The translations under genes were made by a program, and so were the position numbers. The notes beneath the pieces are model-generated. The model worked only from the letters and a program-made list of their open reading frames with translations, made no database searches and was not told the origin of the DNA. Shown in pieces: positions 1 through 12,326 of a stretch of 64,000 nt of DNA (its first letter is position 1; each line of letters opens with the position of its first letter). Where the stretch lies: NCBI GenBank assembly GCA_028023455.1, contig JAQFVV010000027.1:8617845-8681844 (forward strand), given 5' to 3'. Source of the stretch: Epiperipatus broadwayi. Taxonomy: Eukaryota > Onychophora > Udeonychophora > Euonychophora > Peripatidae.

Positions 1-263
1 TATATTGTAGTGAAATTTTATAATGAAGAACAAAAAGAGAGATTTGAAAAAAAAAAAATCAAAACAATATTATTTACACTAATCAAAGTAAATCCAGACA
101 GAGAAGATATTGTTAATGAAATAATAAAAAACACATATTTAAATTTAATATTATCGACTTAAAAAAACTAATGTAGCCTTTCGGAAAAGTGATCGGGTTT
201 CAAAACATGTATTTAAAAAACACTCCAATACCGATTTTAAGTAATAGGCACCAATTTAAAGTA

Positions 264-1353
264 CACCTGGGCGTCTTTTTGTGCGGATTTTTTAAATGCG
301 ATTGATGTTTCTTTGTAATATCTTTTTATGCGGTTTTCACAACTTTTATGTGATAAAGAAGTTCATATTTCACTTAAAATCAAGGTTTCCCCGTTTTATA
401 TACACACATTAAATTTTACATACTTTAAATACTTCTTGGAAAAAGATTTGGCAATAAATTTAGATAACGTATAAGATTTAAAAAAAGATAATGAAACAAA
501 AGTGGAACCTGTTCATTTCACAGCAAAAATGATTCAAGAAACTTTTCAACTTTCTAATCAATTGAAAAATCATTTTTTTGTTAATGACATGAATTATGAA
601 TGAGTTCTTAAATTCCAACGAGAGCTAAATAGTTGTATGTCTGTGTATGTTTATATTTTCTTTTATACACATATATACATGGAGAAACTTTTAGACAGAA
701 AAAAGTTACAAGTAAAAATATTTAAGAGCTTTTAATTTCTACTTAAAAAGAATGCATCTTTAAAAGTTTTTATAAAAGAAAATTTAACCGTTAGTTATTA
801 TTAACACATTTGTGGAAGTGTGTTATATATATAGTTGCACTCGTGGAAATGCATTCTCTATCAGCTAGACATATAAGTCTGGATATTGTGAGCTTCATAA
901 ACAATTAGTAAAATCATCATCTCAAAGTTTAATTATCGATTACATTGTCAACAGAAAACCATTAACACAGCCAGAGACTGAAGTTGGCGCTAACTGTATT
1001 TCTTCTTGGGATGAATCTGATTTCTTACAAGTTCACAAACAAACCTGCATATTATCAAATAGCGATAATAATTAAAATATGTATAAAAAATGTAAAATAA
1101 ATTACACATAAAAACATAATTTTGAATAAAATTAAATAGTTAATAAAAAAAGTTTGTCTTGTATCAATTTTTTTCAAATATTTGAAATTTTTTATTAGTC
1201 ATACCATATTTCCTTACCCTTTTTTATGCGATTTTTTGAAAATTAAGGAATGTATCACACATTTTTCAAGGTAAATTAAGTCTATTTTTGTGTGATTTTT
1301 TTAATGCAGGTTTTCTGTGGAACCTATTTACCGCATAAAAAGAGACCCAGGTA
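264..1353 (+). mobile_element. pogo/Tigger-like DNA transposon relic, copy 1
   Basis: The left end reads CACCTGGGCGTCTTTTTGTG after a TA at 262-263. The right end, read on the minus strand, gives TACCTGGGTCTCTTTTTATG beside a TA at 1354-1355. This supports terminal inverted repeats with TA target duplications, as in Tc1/mariner-pogo elements; the 'TTTTATGCGG' style end is reminiscent of Tigger elements (family call from memory). Near the right end, positions 885-1075 encode a degraded C-terminal transposase-like tail (GYCEL.KQLVKSSSQSLI) that is also present in copy 2 (5361-6424). At about 1.1 kb it is too short for a full transposase gene, so it is a non-autonomous or internally deleted copy. 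Relative to copy 2 it carries about 240 extra bases near 640-875. Confidence 0.7.
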
Positions 1354-1411
1354 TACATTTAAATAAAAAGATAAGCCCAAATGATATTACAATGCTTATA
1401 ACAGACCAAGA

Positions 1412-1627
1412 ATGACTCTTCTTTTAATAATTTATGGAACAAAACCGCAATGCTTTAATTGCAAAGAAAGAGGATTCATAATCAGTGAGTACCCAAAATT
1501 AAAATGCCAACACTTTAAGCTGAGAGTGACACAGAGTCATCAATGTAAGGGTTTCAACACAGAAGAAATAGAAAACACACAACATGAGATAGATGTATCA
1601 ATCCAAGAAAAAACAAAATTCAAATAA
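1412..1627 (+). pseudogene. LINE ORF1 fragment with CCHC zinc knuckles
   Basis: A 71-residue open stretch. Residues 14-48 follow a double zinc-knuckle layout, C-x2-C then a lost H and C, and C-x2-H then C. Several of the expected Cys/His ligands are replaced (for example SEYPK where SECPK would be expected). Knuckles of this kind bind nucleic acid in LINE ORF1 or retroviral-like Gag proteins. It precedes the endonuclease and RT debris of the same element by about 1 kb, the expected ORF1-ORF2 order. It is a broken fragment. Confidence 0.6.
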
Positions 1628-3585
1628 ATGAGCAAGTGGATACAACACAATACACACAAAATGAAAAAATAGAATTACCTCAAAAGCACATAGAAGTAAT
1701 GGAAACAAACAAACATATTCATCCTTCAGAGCCAATCATTAATAAAACTCAGAGAATATATTAAACACATTAATATCAACTCCTCAACAAAAAGACCCAG
1801 AAAAAAATAATACCTCAGGTAAATCTGTAAACCCGGATACCCTCCACTCCAAAAACATAGTAGGAAACCTGACTTAGAAAAGTCTGAATTAAGTGAAGAT
1901 GATAATTTACCATCATTTGATGACAACAAAAAAGTTAAAACAATTCTAAAGGATCCTCCAGACACTAATGCAGAAGCTATAATGGATGAAGAAGTTGACA
2001 TATTGGAAAAGGTAAGTGCACCTTGTTTAAAATATGACTATCTTGTGACTGAAAAGTAGTCCCATAAGGTGGACTAGATAAACAGCTAGTAAGAGAATGA
2101 AGTCAGATTAATTTATCAAGAAAACAAGTAGAATAAATTCATACAAAAAATAAACATGAGGATAAAAATAGGTTCTTTAAATTTCGAGAATTAAACTCGA
2201 TAAAAAAAATGGATGAATACTATCCAGCCATGTAATAGGATTAAGGTAAACAAGAGTATATAATAGATCACAAATAGGTCCATCAACATATTTTAGTAGT
2301 CATTGATACATCGCTTTCTCCAAGCCAACTTTTTACTCTCAGCAGGGAAGGAATTTCTAATTAGTAAAAATTGTCAATTTAGAACATTTAAAATTATATA
2401 TAGATGCACAAACACATAATATTATATTTGGTATATCCCATTAGATTATAAAATAATCAATACATTAAATGCCAAATTTGCATCCTCAACTGATCCCGTA
2501 ATACTGATTGGGGACTTCAACATAACATATAACAAATTTGTAATGAAATGGTTACACATACTGGCTTTTCCACTTATGACAGAAGGGTTTCTGCCACAGA
2601 ACTCTGTCTCATTTAATAATGGCAGATATTCATCAATGATAGACCTGGTGTTTTACTCACTAGCACTGCACCAAATGATGAACTTATCACTCATAAATAT
2701 CTTTTTCAGACTATGCTGCAATCATAGTAACTCTTAAAAATGACTTTATACACAAACCTAATAACAACCAGTAAAACCATTAAGAGTACTTCTGCCCAGC
2801 AACACAACTGAACATCTATTTTCAGAAATATACACACTACTATTCAAAATTAGAGACCCTGAAATGGATCCAGTTCAAACCTGGATAACATTTGTAAATA
2901 TCATATCTTGTACAATAGACAGTGTAACAAGAAATCAACTAGCACCATAAAAAATCCTGGCTCTTGCAGATGACATTAATAAAAGAATTATGTGGAGCTC
3001 TAACTAAATAAGAATGAAAAAATGTAATGGCAATGAGAAGAGCATATCAAGCAGCATGTGAAACACTCAAATATATAGCAATAAAAAAAAAAAAGATATA
3101 CTTAAATCATCCCCATGTCTCATCAAGACAATATATTACGTGGGCATTAAGTCAAGCGCCAGTAAATAGAATCCCCACAGCAATAAATATGAATAATGAA
3201 ATCATTACAGGCAACAATATGATGCAAACACTATTTTCACACTTTAAAACAAAATTACAAAAGGGATTAAAATTTATTCCCAAACATAACTTCTTGGGAG
3301 TACCAGAAGATAATTTAAAATTTACATCTGAAGAATTTGTTGAAAGGTTTGCAACAGTATCAAAATCATGCCATCCAGGGATACATTGTATATCCTTGTT
3401 TGTATATAATCATTTAAGCAAATTTACCTCAAAATACTTAGCAAATTTTTGAACAAAATTAAATTTCCAATATTCAAGGCCTCTATCCAATCTCTCTGGT
3501 GCCATTTATGAAAAAAACAGGAAAACATATCCACACTTACAAATCTCAGATCAATATCAATAAGGTCACTTGGCATTAAGGGTCA

Positions 3586-3960
3586 GTGATCAAGGAAAAA
3601 ATTCAACCCTATATATTGTCACAATTATCAAGATTGCAGTTCGCCAAAAAGAGTTCTTCAACAGATAAAGCAACATTTCTGTTTAAAATAGTAATAGATT
3701 CAGTCAGAACTAATAAGAAATATGGTACAGTTGTAGTGAAGCTAGACATAAAATCTGCATTTGATACAGTACCAACTAGATCTACTAATCGATGAACTAA
3801 TAAAAACAATACCAACTACTTCACTAATATACTTCGATTACAAATCTACTTCTAAGCAGAGAAATACGCATTAGCCTCAATGGGAATATTCACTATCTTT
3901 TAACCCATTTTGTTCAATTCCACAAGGATCGCCATTAAGTGCTCTCCCTACAATTCACAT
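3586..3960 (+). pseudogene. LINE reverse transcriptase palm fragment
   Basis: An open segment of about 69 residues ends with VVVKLDIKSAFDTVP, the RT motif containing the first catalytic Asp (D in KLDIKSAFD). After a frame change the next motif appears as CSIPQGSPLSAL at about 3911-3950. The YVDD/YADD-type catalytic box expected about 30-40 codons later is disrupted around 4040-4080 (stop within the block). The fragment belongs to the larger LINE relic around it and cannot make active enzyme. Confidence 0.75.
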
Positions 3961-4712
3961 AATACATCAATCCATTGATCAAAGCAATAGAAAACGCTTT
4001 AGCAGGAATATTCAAATCAGAATTAAAAGCTAATATTCCATGTGTAGCATAGAAGGATGATATATCTGTGTTTCTAACATCGAAAAAATAAATTCCAATA
4101 TTAATAAAAATTCTCTAAAATTATACAAAAAAAATATAAGCTTGAATTCAATATGGAGAAATCAAGTGCCCAGTCAATATTTACAGGATGCTATCGTGAA
4201 GATTATTTCAAAGAACACAGAGCCTTTTTTTAGGTTTTCCATTTTTTTGAAGCAACATGGAGATACGCATACAAAACCAAAGAGAACTAATATAAAAAAC
4301 TGAAAAAAAAAAATCAATTCTCTCTCAAAATCTTACACGTCACTATATGCAAAAGAGGCCCTTTTTCATCTTTTAGTGGTGACTAAAGTTTCATACTATA
4401 TCCCAATAATTATATATAGCAAAACCTTCACATTAAAAATTGAGAGCTTATGTAGAAAACTATTGTGGGGGGATATCTACAATATCAATTAAATGAATCC
4501 AAAATCCTCTAGTGCAAAATGGATTAGGATTACACACAATAAAAATATTTCAAATTCAGAAAACCATCAATTTAATTTCATCATGCATAAGGCTATTTCC
4601 ATATCTTGAAGTAATCCACAAAATCATGCCAGCAGACAAACCACCACCTATTACTGGTTTTTTAAACACTCGTCGTGTCACATTGCTAAATATCACAAGT
4701 TCAGTTCAGTGA

Positions 4713-5358
4713 TCTAGACACATTATGTTAAAGGAAATTATCCAAATCTATTTTTTAGAAAGCAAAATCACTTTTAATTATAAAAGTTTATCAGGACAAT
4801 ATTAATAATTATAATTTTAAATGAGTTTGCAGAAAAAAAACTCGCTATATAAATACAAATGTATAAATTGCCCAAATTCAATTAGTAATATACACTTGCT
4901 TTTATAACTTATAATATATCAACATTATTATTAAATAAATATTTAGGAAAAAAAAAATTGTTAGCAATAATTTGTAAATTTTATTATGTCATTTAAATCA
5001 AAACTTTATGCAAAATACTATAAAATTAAAAATAAATTTTCTATTTTAAAATTTATATATGGAAATTAACAATTTATGTATAAATTTAAAACATAAAAAT
5101 TTTTAAATTCATATTTATTTTATGATGATTATTATATTTTCTCCCTTTTCTATTTTTTATATGTTAGCCTAATCATATTTTATCTTTACTTTATTTAATC
5201 TAATATTGCAAAATTTGCAATTTCAACCAAATGCATAAAAATTCAATATGGTATATTTCTTAGTACTAAAGTTAAATAGAAAATTTATTTACAACTATAT
5301 TTTTTTGCATTTTAAAAATATGGTGAGATCTAATGCAACAAAAAAGTTAATGAGCAAA
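4713..5358. other. AT-rich spacer, no gene seen
   Basis: After the LINE C-terminal debris the sequence is very AT-rich, with many stops in all frames. No splice-bordered coding block, RNA gene or inverted repeat was recognised before the TA that begins the next Tigger-like element. Confidence 0.5.
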
Positions 5359-5360
5359 TA

Positions 5361-6424
5361 CACCTGGGTTTCATTTTATGCGGTAGACAGGTTCCACAGA
5401 AAACCCGCATTAAAAAAAATCGCACAAAAATGGGCTTAACTTACCTTGAAAAATGGTGGATAGATTCTGTAATTTTCAGAAATGGCATAAAAGCAAAGTA
5501 ACAAGGAAAAATTACTTTAAAATTCGCATTAAAAAAAATAAGGAAATAAAGTATGACTAATAAAAAATATCAAATATTTGAAAAAAATTGATACAAAAAC
5601 AAACTTTTTTTTTATTAACTACAGTATTTAATTTTACATTTTTTCATATGTATTTTAATCATTATCACTATTTGACGATAGGCGATTCGTTTGTAAACTG
5701 ATAAGAAATCAAATTCGTCACAAGTGGAATTACAACTAGCGCCACTTTCAGTCCTGCGCTGTGTTAATGATTTTCTGTTGACAATGTAATCGGTGATTAA
5801 ACTTTGAGATGATGATTTTACTAATTGTTTATAAAGCTCGCAATATCCAGACATAACTATTTAGCTCACGTTGGAATTTAAGAGATTGTTCATTGCAGGA
5901 AACTATAAGATTTCAGCATTTTCTGACATTTGTCATTGTCTCACCCATCAACCTAACTCTATGATTAACTGATTTTTACTACTGAAATAAATTTTAAATG
6001 TTCACAATTTGTTTCTATATTTAAAAGATGAGATCGCAATCAAAACAAAAAGATTATATTATCATTAGAAAGATTATAATTTATTTCTGTTATATCTAAC
6101 AAAATACGTTTTAAAAGTTTGAAATTTTTGAATATTTATTGCGATATTTTTATACATAAGTATAAATCTATTATTATTATTTACTCATTAATATAAGTAG
6201 GTTATTTACATAGAAGCTAAGATTCTAAATACAGCTTCAGGCCATATTCACGTTAGCTGCTAATATAACGTTATATATATATTTTTTAAAAAAGTATTTC
6301 AAGTCAAAATAAGTTATTAATAATTTAAATTTCTTGATATCTAATAAATATAGTGAAATATGAAAGATATTAAGAAGACACATGATTCGCATTAAAATAA
6401 TCCACATAAAACGAGATCGAGGTG
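5361..6424 (-). mobile_element. pogo/Tigger-like DNA transposon relic, copy 2
   Basis: The element starts CACCTGGGTTTCATTTTATG next to TA (5359-5360). It ends at 6424 with the complement of CACCTCGATCTCGTTTTATG, followed by TA (6425-6426). Both ends match the terminal repeats of copy 1 at 264-1353, but the element is inverted relative to it. Minus-strand positions 5854-5615 hold a 79-codon open stretch (MSGYCELYKQLVKSSSQSL...), the same transposase-tail remnant as in copy 1. The copy is 1064 bp long, so it is non-autonomous or internally deleted. Confidence 0.7.
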
Positions 6425-6426
6425 TA

Positions 6427-7690
6427 AAACAGTACAATAGAAAATTTTTCTTACTAAATTAAGATACTTTATACAACAAATGCAAATACATACAATGAAC
6501 ACATTCTTAGAATGGTAGACAGCTTTGGCAAGTAATGACTTAGTTATCCTGTTCCTATATTTTTAAAAAGTATTCTCCTAGCTGCATATGCTATAGTAAT
6601 TTTAATCATGAATCAAAAGCAAAATCTGATAACTAATTAATGTTGATGTCAATTTTTTTTTCCTCCTCAAAATATAAGAATAGTAACAATGATGGGAACC
6701 TAAGTTAATGGGGGAAACCCTTAAATGGTGGAAAAATTTTAAAAATATATTTTTATAACTATTCTAAATGTATATACTGTAATAATTTTAACCATTAGCC
6801 ACAAAAGCAGAATTTTTAAAGCTGATTAATGCAATTATATTTTCAAAAAAAAAAAAAGAACTAATTTTGAAGTGAAGTTGTAACAATGGCTGAAATCTAA
6901 GTTCTAAACATGGAATCATAATAAATGTCATTGATTGAAATAGCATCAATGCACATAAGATTTTTTAGCGGGTTAACAAGTATAAGAAATTTTGCATTAT
7001 ATTTTGTAAGATTATTTGCTTTTTTTTTTTTTGCAACAATTTGTTTGTCTTTACTATTTTTTTTTTATATTCTTTACATACATGTACAAACATTAATTTT
7101 AATCATGAGCCAGAATAATAATCAAAAAATTGATTAGTATCAAGTGGGAAAAAATCTAACAAAGAAGAGATTAGCGATTCAAATTCTGAATACAATGTGG
7201 GTAAATCAACAAAGTATTACATTTTTAACAATGATTTAAATAATAAGTTCAGAAATAGCAAATGGAATTTCCAGATTGGCCATTTTATTTTGTAATATCA
7301 TAGAATGAATGGAAACTTTTGCTAATAAGTATTAATCAAGAGTAAATGGCAGAAAATACTGCAGAATGTTACCTCACAAGAAAACCCAAGTTTTGAAATT
7401 AAATATCTCTGTTAATTTTAATTAAAATATATAAGTGAGTTTACATTTTAATTTCATGCTTTTAAAATATGGAAATTTTAGTTTTTATTAAAATCTATTG
7501 TATAAATATTTGACTTTCTTTGTTTAAATGATTATTGTGGATAGTAACTCTGAAACAGATTATCTCTAAATACATGTACTTCAATGTAAACAACAGTAAA
7601 AGGATGAAATAAAAAATGAGTATCTGGAATCAATTAATGGGGTGCACCATGCATTAATAGAGAATAGGAAGTTGGAGAACTAGTATGGAG
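6427..7690. other. AT-rich spacer, no gene seen
   Basis: Low-complexity AT-rich DNA with T and A runs. A 70-codon open stretch at 6925-7137 is Phe/Leu-rich and driven by T runs; I do not regard it as coding. No RNA gene or transposon end recognised. Confidence 0.4.
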
Positions 7691-7699
7691 AGTAAAAAG

Positions 7700-8200
7700 A
7701 GTTTAAATATATAGAAGTAAACAGAACATTGGGTGCGAGTTAATTTATGATAATAGCAGAAGTAGTTTACTGTTTGAGGCTCGAATGGGATCTTTAGCAA
7801 CAAGGGAATATACATGTAAATGGAAAAATATGGGTGATTTAGTCTGAAAGTTGTGTAAGGAAGGTATAGAAAATATTACACATCTGTTAATTCAATGTAA
7901 ATGCTTGAAAGCAAAAAGGGTACAAATAATACAAATAATGAAGCTATGGAAGAATAAATATAAACAAAGTGATTATACAGAAAGTGGGTTATTGGTTTTT
8001 ATGCTTGGTTTAGAAAAAGAAAGGGGGATTTAGATATGAAGGCCATGGAGTTGACAAAGATTATGTTGTAGAAATTGGATGGAGCAGATTATGGGAAAAC
8101 TTAGGGTGGTGAATGGACAGGGAAGGTAAGGGGGCTAACAGGTTTCTCTGGACATAGTTTCTGAGAGATTCCTGACTCTGTATAAGGAGAAGTCACAATG
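7700..8200 (+). mobile_element. 3' end of a LINE: C-terminal zinc-finger region and tail
   Basis: In one + frame the region reads SSLLFEARMGSLATREYT, then after one stop KLCKEGIENITHLLIQC, then about 40 further codons. The C-x..-E-x2-x-H-x3-x-C layout (CKEGIENITHLLIQC) is the C-terminal CCHC-like motif seen at the end of LINE ORF2 proteins, after the RT domain. The preceding RMGSLATREYT block matches the usual region just before it. The segment ends near a short CATCACATCACATC repeat (8198-8214), which could be a simple-repeat LINE tail. The upstream RT is missing or unrecognisable, as expected of a 5'-truncated, decayed copy. Confidence 0.65.
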
Positions 8201-8214
8201 CATCACATCACATC

Positions 8215-8985
8215 AATTGACAAGATTAATAGAATGAATAATTTATTTATGTTGCTAATAACTCAGCAAATTCAGTTCTAAAACATGTTCATACAACATA
8301 AAGAGAGACAGATAATGTTTCTTCAGGAACCAATTACAGTTTTACAATAGTAATTAATAATCAAGAAAAATTATGTGTGAAATTGCTTCTCACTTCTATT
8401 TGCACTTAAGGGCAGAACTTGCTCAGAGATTATTTTCCAACTGCAAATTTTTACAAGTATCTTAGATATCTATCATACTTTTTCACCAATATTCATAAAA
8501 TTGGTGTAAAAATGAGATATGCGTTCTTTGAAAAAGACAGTGCACCTTGATAGCCCAATGAATCTCTAAAATGATAAAACTCTTATCATCCTTTTATTTC
8601 TTACCAGAAAGCTTAATGTTAGTTTGTCATGTTAATGAAAGAAGGATTTTGCCTAAAGAATGTTCTGCTTATCAAGACATCATTAGAAAAAAAATCCTGA
8701 TTAGTTCTCAGTAATTGTATTAACAGTGACTTGTTTTAAAAAAAGTAATTCTCTGCTTGGCTAAGTAACAAAAATGAATGTAAAACATTGTAATCAATAT
8801 ATGTTTTGATAGCCAAACTTCAAAAAATAAAAACAATGATGGTTTGGATCCGAGTGGATGCCAATTTAATTTAATCTAATAATTATATTTTCAGTAGATA
8901 ATAATAATATTATCAATTTCTGAATAAGGATACAAGAATTCAAACCATTTTATGCAATGATATGTCTCATGATTATTTATAAGGA
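8215..8985. other. AT-rich spacer, no gene seen
   Basis: No convincing coding block, RNA gene or repeat boundary found between the two LINE relics. Confidence 0.35.
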
Positions 8986-8989
8986 GACA

Positions 8990-9900
8990 GAAAAATCCAA
9001 TTTTAAGTCTAAACAGTTTATGAATAAAAATGCTTCAGGTCCTAATGGAACATCTAAAAAAAATTTAAAGTATAATGGTATTTTAAAGTTATTGATATAT
9101 ATAAAACTATTATGTTATGCTATCAGATTTTAAGAATGCTACCATTGTTTCCATATATAAAACTAAAGCTAATGAAAAAATTATAATAATTATCATCCAA
9201 TACTGTTATTACTTACCACAATATAAGTATTTTCAACAATAAGCGATGACTAGAATTTCAGGATGATTTTAAAGAATCAAGAAGCAATATAGACATTAAT
9301 TTTGTAATCAAACAAATGCATGAAGTGTCATGAGCAAAGATATGATTTACATATATATTTAAATTGGTCTAATCAAGACTTTTGATTGAATTAATTTAGA
9401 AAATTTATGGCAGTGCTTGAAATAACTAGTTATCCATATAAGTTTATTCATATAAGAAATCTGGCAAGTAATAGTATAAGAAAGCATTACTAGTGATAGT
9501 GGAAATTTTGAGGCATTTGGAATGCTGACAAGTGTAAAACAATGATCTGCAGTAACTCCAATTGTGCTTTTCATTTTAAAAAAGTGGTTGTAGCAACAGT
9601 TTCTAAGCAGCTTCATGTAGCAGGCATCAATATATTATATATATATAACTTAAAACTGATTAACAGCAGAACAAAGAATATCTTTTTGATTTCATATTTA
9701 CAGTATGATAATGCTCAGAATATTCTTAAAAGTTTTATCGATCAAAGAAAAATTAGCAATATCTTTGGGCTTGGATTGATTTAAATATGGACTATATTAG
9801 AAGTTTTACCTTAATCTCTGAAAGGATACAATATCGATACCATTTCACTGTAAAGATATGGCTGAAAATAGAATACAATAGAATGCTACAATTAAGTCTT
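8990..9900 (+). mobile_element. decayed LINE reverse transcriptase relic
   Basis: Scattered across the three + frames are recognisable non-LTR RT pieces in the right order. NKNASGPNGT at 9021-9050 corresponds to the SGPDG block. YKTKANEK-NYHP then LLTT at about 9155-9220 corresponds to the 'ITLLST' region. At about 9500-9570, FEAFGMLTSVKQ.SAVTP corresponds to the 'NGVKQGCVLAPTLF' motif. LQYDNAQNIL at 9705-9730 sits where the catalytic 'ADD' box region would be. Frame breaks between blocks show it is dead. The best guess is a different LINE family from the one at 1.4-4.7 kb, because its RT motif wording differs. Confidence 0.6.
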
Positions 9901-10060
9901 ACAATCTTTCAGAAAAAAAAGTTTGCTGCAAAGGATGTTATAAATTAAAAACATCAAATAAGGATTAAAGGAACAGTGCAGAATATATGTGGATATATTT
10001 ACAGCTTGCGGATTGTTTTGTTTGGTCACACAAAACTCATCTTTAATTTTTTGTCCATTG

Positions 10061-10078
10061 CCCCCCCCCCCCGCACCC
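10061..10078. repeat. poly(C) tract
   Basis: A run of 12 C, then GCACCCCC, in otherwise AT-rich DNA. One of several such C or G runs in the window. Confidence 0.9.
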
Positions 10079-10479
10079 CCAAAGCTGCTAATTATTATAC
10101 ATATATAATTTTATTTTCTAAAGAATTTCTATTAATCATATTCCAGTAAAAAAACAATAATAATGATATAACAAATTATGAAAAACTCTTGGATGTAACA
10201 ATAGTAATAAGATGCTGTTGATGTCACAAACAAATTTCAAATTGATTGCTGGATACATTTTTTACTGAGAAACTGTTAACCACAGAAATAATAGAAGACC
10301 ATTAAAAAAAGAGCAAAGGTTGCTTGCTTTATAATCTGGAAAAAGCATTCAATGATGTGCATAAAAGTCAGGCAAGTAAACTCAGTCATGGAGGTTACAT
10401 GTGTACATAAATAAATATTTTGATAATAATATCAAATCATCATAAGGTTCGATTATTGAAAAAATTTCGCACAATCTTT

Positions 10480-11640
10480 CTTCATGATCTTGTTTCCTTT
10501 TCTCTACTTCTTTAATGCTCATGATTATTGTTTCTTTTATCTAATTGAGTAACTTAATTCTTCTTTTACTTTCCAAAATCTTTTTTTTAAAATTCATTTA
10601 AATATGCTCAGATACAAAATTCATCTGCCATATAATTTATTTCAAAAATAATCTCTCACTTTCTTTAAACACAAATATTAGTTCTATTCTTTCAACTTAA
10701 TTTTTTTATATTTTCCCTCAAAATTATTTTCTAAAAGTCTCCTCCAATCATTTCAGTTAGTAAAAAACAACATTCTAAAATCTAATAATGGGTCACAAGC
10801 TAATCTCCTATATCTGTTAAAAATTTAGGTAGTCATTGTAATTCTTACTCCATATCTTTATCAATAATTTCATTCCAAGCATTGCAAAACATTTGTCCTA
10901 CTTAAAATTTGATAAACTAATTTTTCATTATCACAGCACTACATACTGGCAGAACTGGAAGTGGAGAACTTTACCACAATGCAAAACTATCTTCATCCTA
11001 AATAAAACAATCCATTTAAATAATCATTTAATAAAACAGAAGACAAATATCTTTTCTGGTTCATTTTTTTTTTTTTTACTCTCTCTCTCTATATATATAT
11101 ATATTGCAAAAAGACATTTACAAATATTTTTTGACTCCTATTCAAATTTCTAATTCTCAGGTCAACTTTTTTTTTTAAAAAAAAAATCCAATAACATAAT
11201 CAATTTGTTCAAGATTTGAAATAAATATTAACTTCCCTTCCTGTAGTTTCTTTTCACAATAGTTCTCATTGCTTTAATTGTAACACCCAAACTTTCTTAA
11301 GGAATGCCCAATTTGTTAGGACTCCCAATTCCCTATAGTTAGATCGTTTTCATCTCAGCTACTTTTCATTACTACATCCTCTATAATTGCACAAACTATT
11401 TCTTCTTTATTCATCTTTTTTTCTTATTACAATCAATGAGAATTTATTTCTATCTTATAAACGGTCTTTTCAATAAAACTACTTTCCTCCTCTCTACTAA
11501 TAAAAATTACACTATTTAATTCAATTATTGTTTTATATTAAATGTATATTTAAAACTTTTTTTTTTGTTTTACTCAAACTTTCTGCACCTACATTTTGAC
11601 ACCATACACATTATTAGATAATACATAATGATTATCACCA
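10480..11640. other. pyrimidine-rich + strand region, no product recognised
   Basis: The + strand is strikingly T/C-rich, so the minus strand is A/G-rich and gives Lys/Glu-rich short open stretches with many stops (for example SIKEVEKRKQDHEERL near 10530-10460). This may be a decayed coiled-coil part of a LINE on the minus strand. A CT/AT simple repeat lies at 11080-11105. No splice-bordered exon was found. Confidence 0.3.
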
Positions 11641-11659
11641 ATCATTTATTAGGCTAGAG

Positions 11660-11938
11660 CAGGGGTCCCCAATCTTTTTGCACTTAAGAGCACATTCTAT
11701 AATATAGCCAAGTGGCGGGCACCATTTATTTTTTCAATATAAATTTATAGTTGGATATTGTTAATAATACACATAATGTATTTGATTACAATATAATACA
11801 ATAATTTATAAGAAATTTTAAAAATTAAATTGATTTGTATCAGATAAATAATTTTTTAGCATGTCTGGATAGCGGAGGGCACACATAAAATGGTCTGTGA
11901 GCGCCATGGTGCCCGCGAGCATAGGGTTGGGGACCCTG
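11660..11938. mobile_element. hAT-type MITE, 279 bp, with intact target duplication
   Basis: The element begins CAGGGGTCCCCAATC and ends with the reverse complement of CAGGGTCCCCAACC, short terminal inverted repeats of hAT type. It is flanked on both sides by the identical 8-bp sequence GGCTAGAG (11652-11659 and 11939-11946), the target-site length made by hAT transposases. No coding capacity is present, so it is a non-autonomous MITE mobilised in trans. The perfect flanks and higher G+C than the surrounding DNA suggest a comparatively recent insertion. It lies just downstream of the TLK exon at 12327-12392 in the gene's direction. Confidence 0.92.
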
Positions 11939-12326
11939 GGCTAGAGATTGTCATAATGAACCGGAAAAAAAAAACAATGGAGGATAATAAAAAAAAAGAA
12001 AGATAAAGTCGTTTACATATAATTTAAAGAAAAAAGGCTAAGAATGTTTAAAGATAGCAATATAATATATACTGTATTCCTTCAGTTTTTATAAAGTTTT
12101 ACTCAAGATATTGTATACTAACTTACAGAAAAAATAATCACTTTCTAAACAATAATATTATTGTTGCAAAATGATTTCTTAAAAAATGGGGGGAAAAAAT
12201 GATACTAAATATACTACAAAATAAAATGGAAAAAAAAAAAAAAAGGTTTTCAAAATTAAAATTTCATTAATTAAAAGTGACTGGTGGCAAAGCTTGGACA
12301 GATTGAGAGCAAGCTAAGAATCTTAC

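Larger units (their letters stand above)
1405..4712 (+). mobile_element. decayed non-LTR retrotransposon (LINE), ORF1 to RT
   Basis: Remains of a two-ORF LINE occur in order on the + strand. At 1448-1560 there is a CFNCKERG / KLKCQHFKLR pair of gag-like CCHC zinc knuckles typical of ORF1. At 2500-2740 there is an AP-endonuclease remnant with ILIGDFN and a following SMIDLVF block. Positions 3027-3450 hold the linker and N-terminal RT region. At 3586-3960 lie RT palm motifs: KLDIKSAFDTVP, then CSIPQGSPLSAL. A C-terminal piece with NGLGLHTIKIFQIQK is at 4512-4712. Many stops and frameshifts separate the blocks, so it is inactive. The knuckles plus RT style suggest an L1/Tx1- or Jockey/I-related clade; I cannot choose. 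It sits between two inverted Tigger-like copies. Confidence 0.8.

Noticed and set aside
6925-7137. 70-codon frame resembling a membrane protein
   Set aside because: The Phe/Leu-rich segment comes from T runs. No other coding support.
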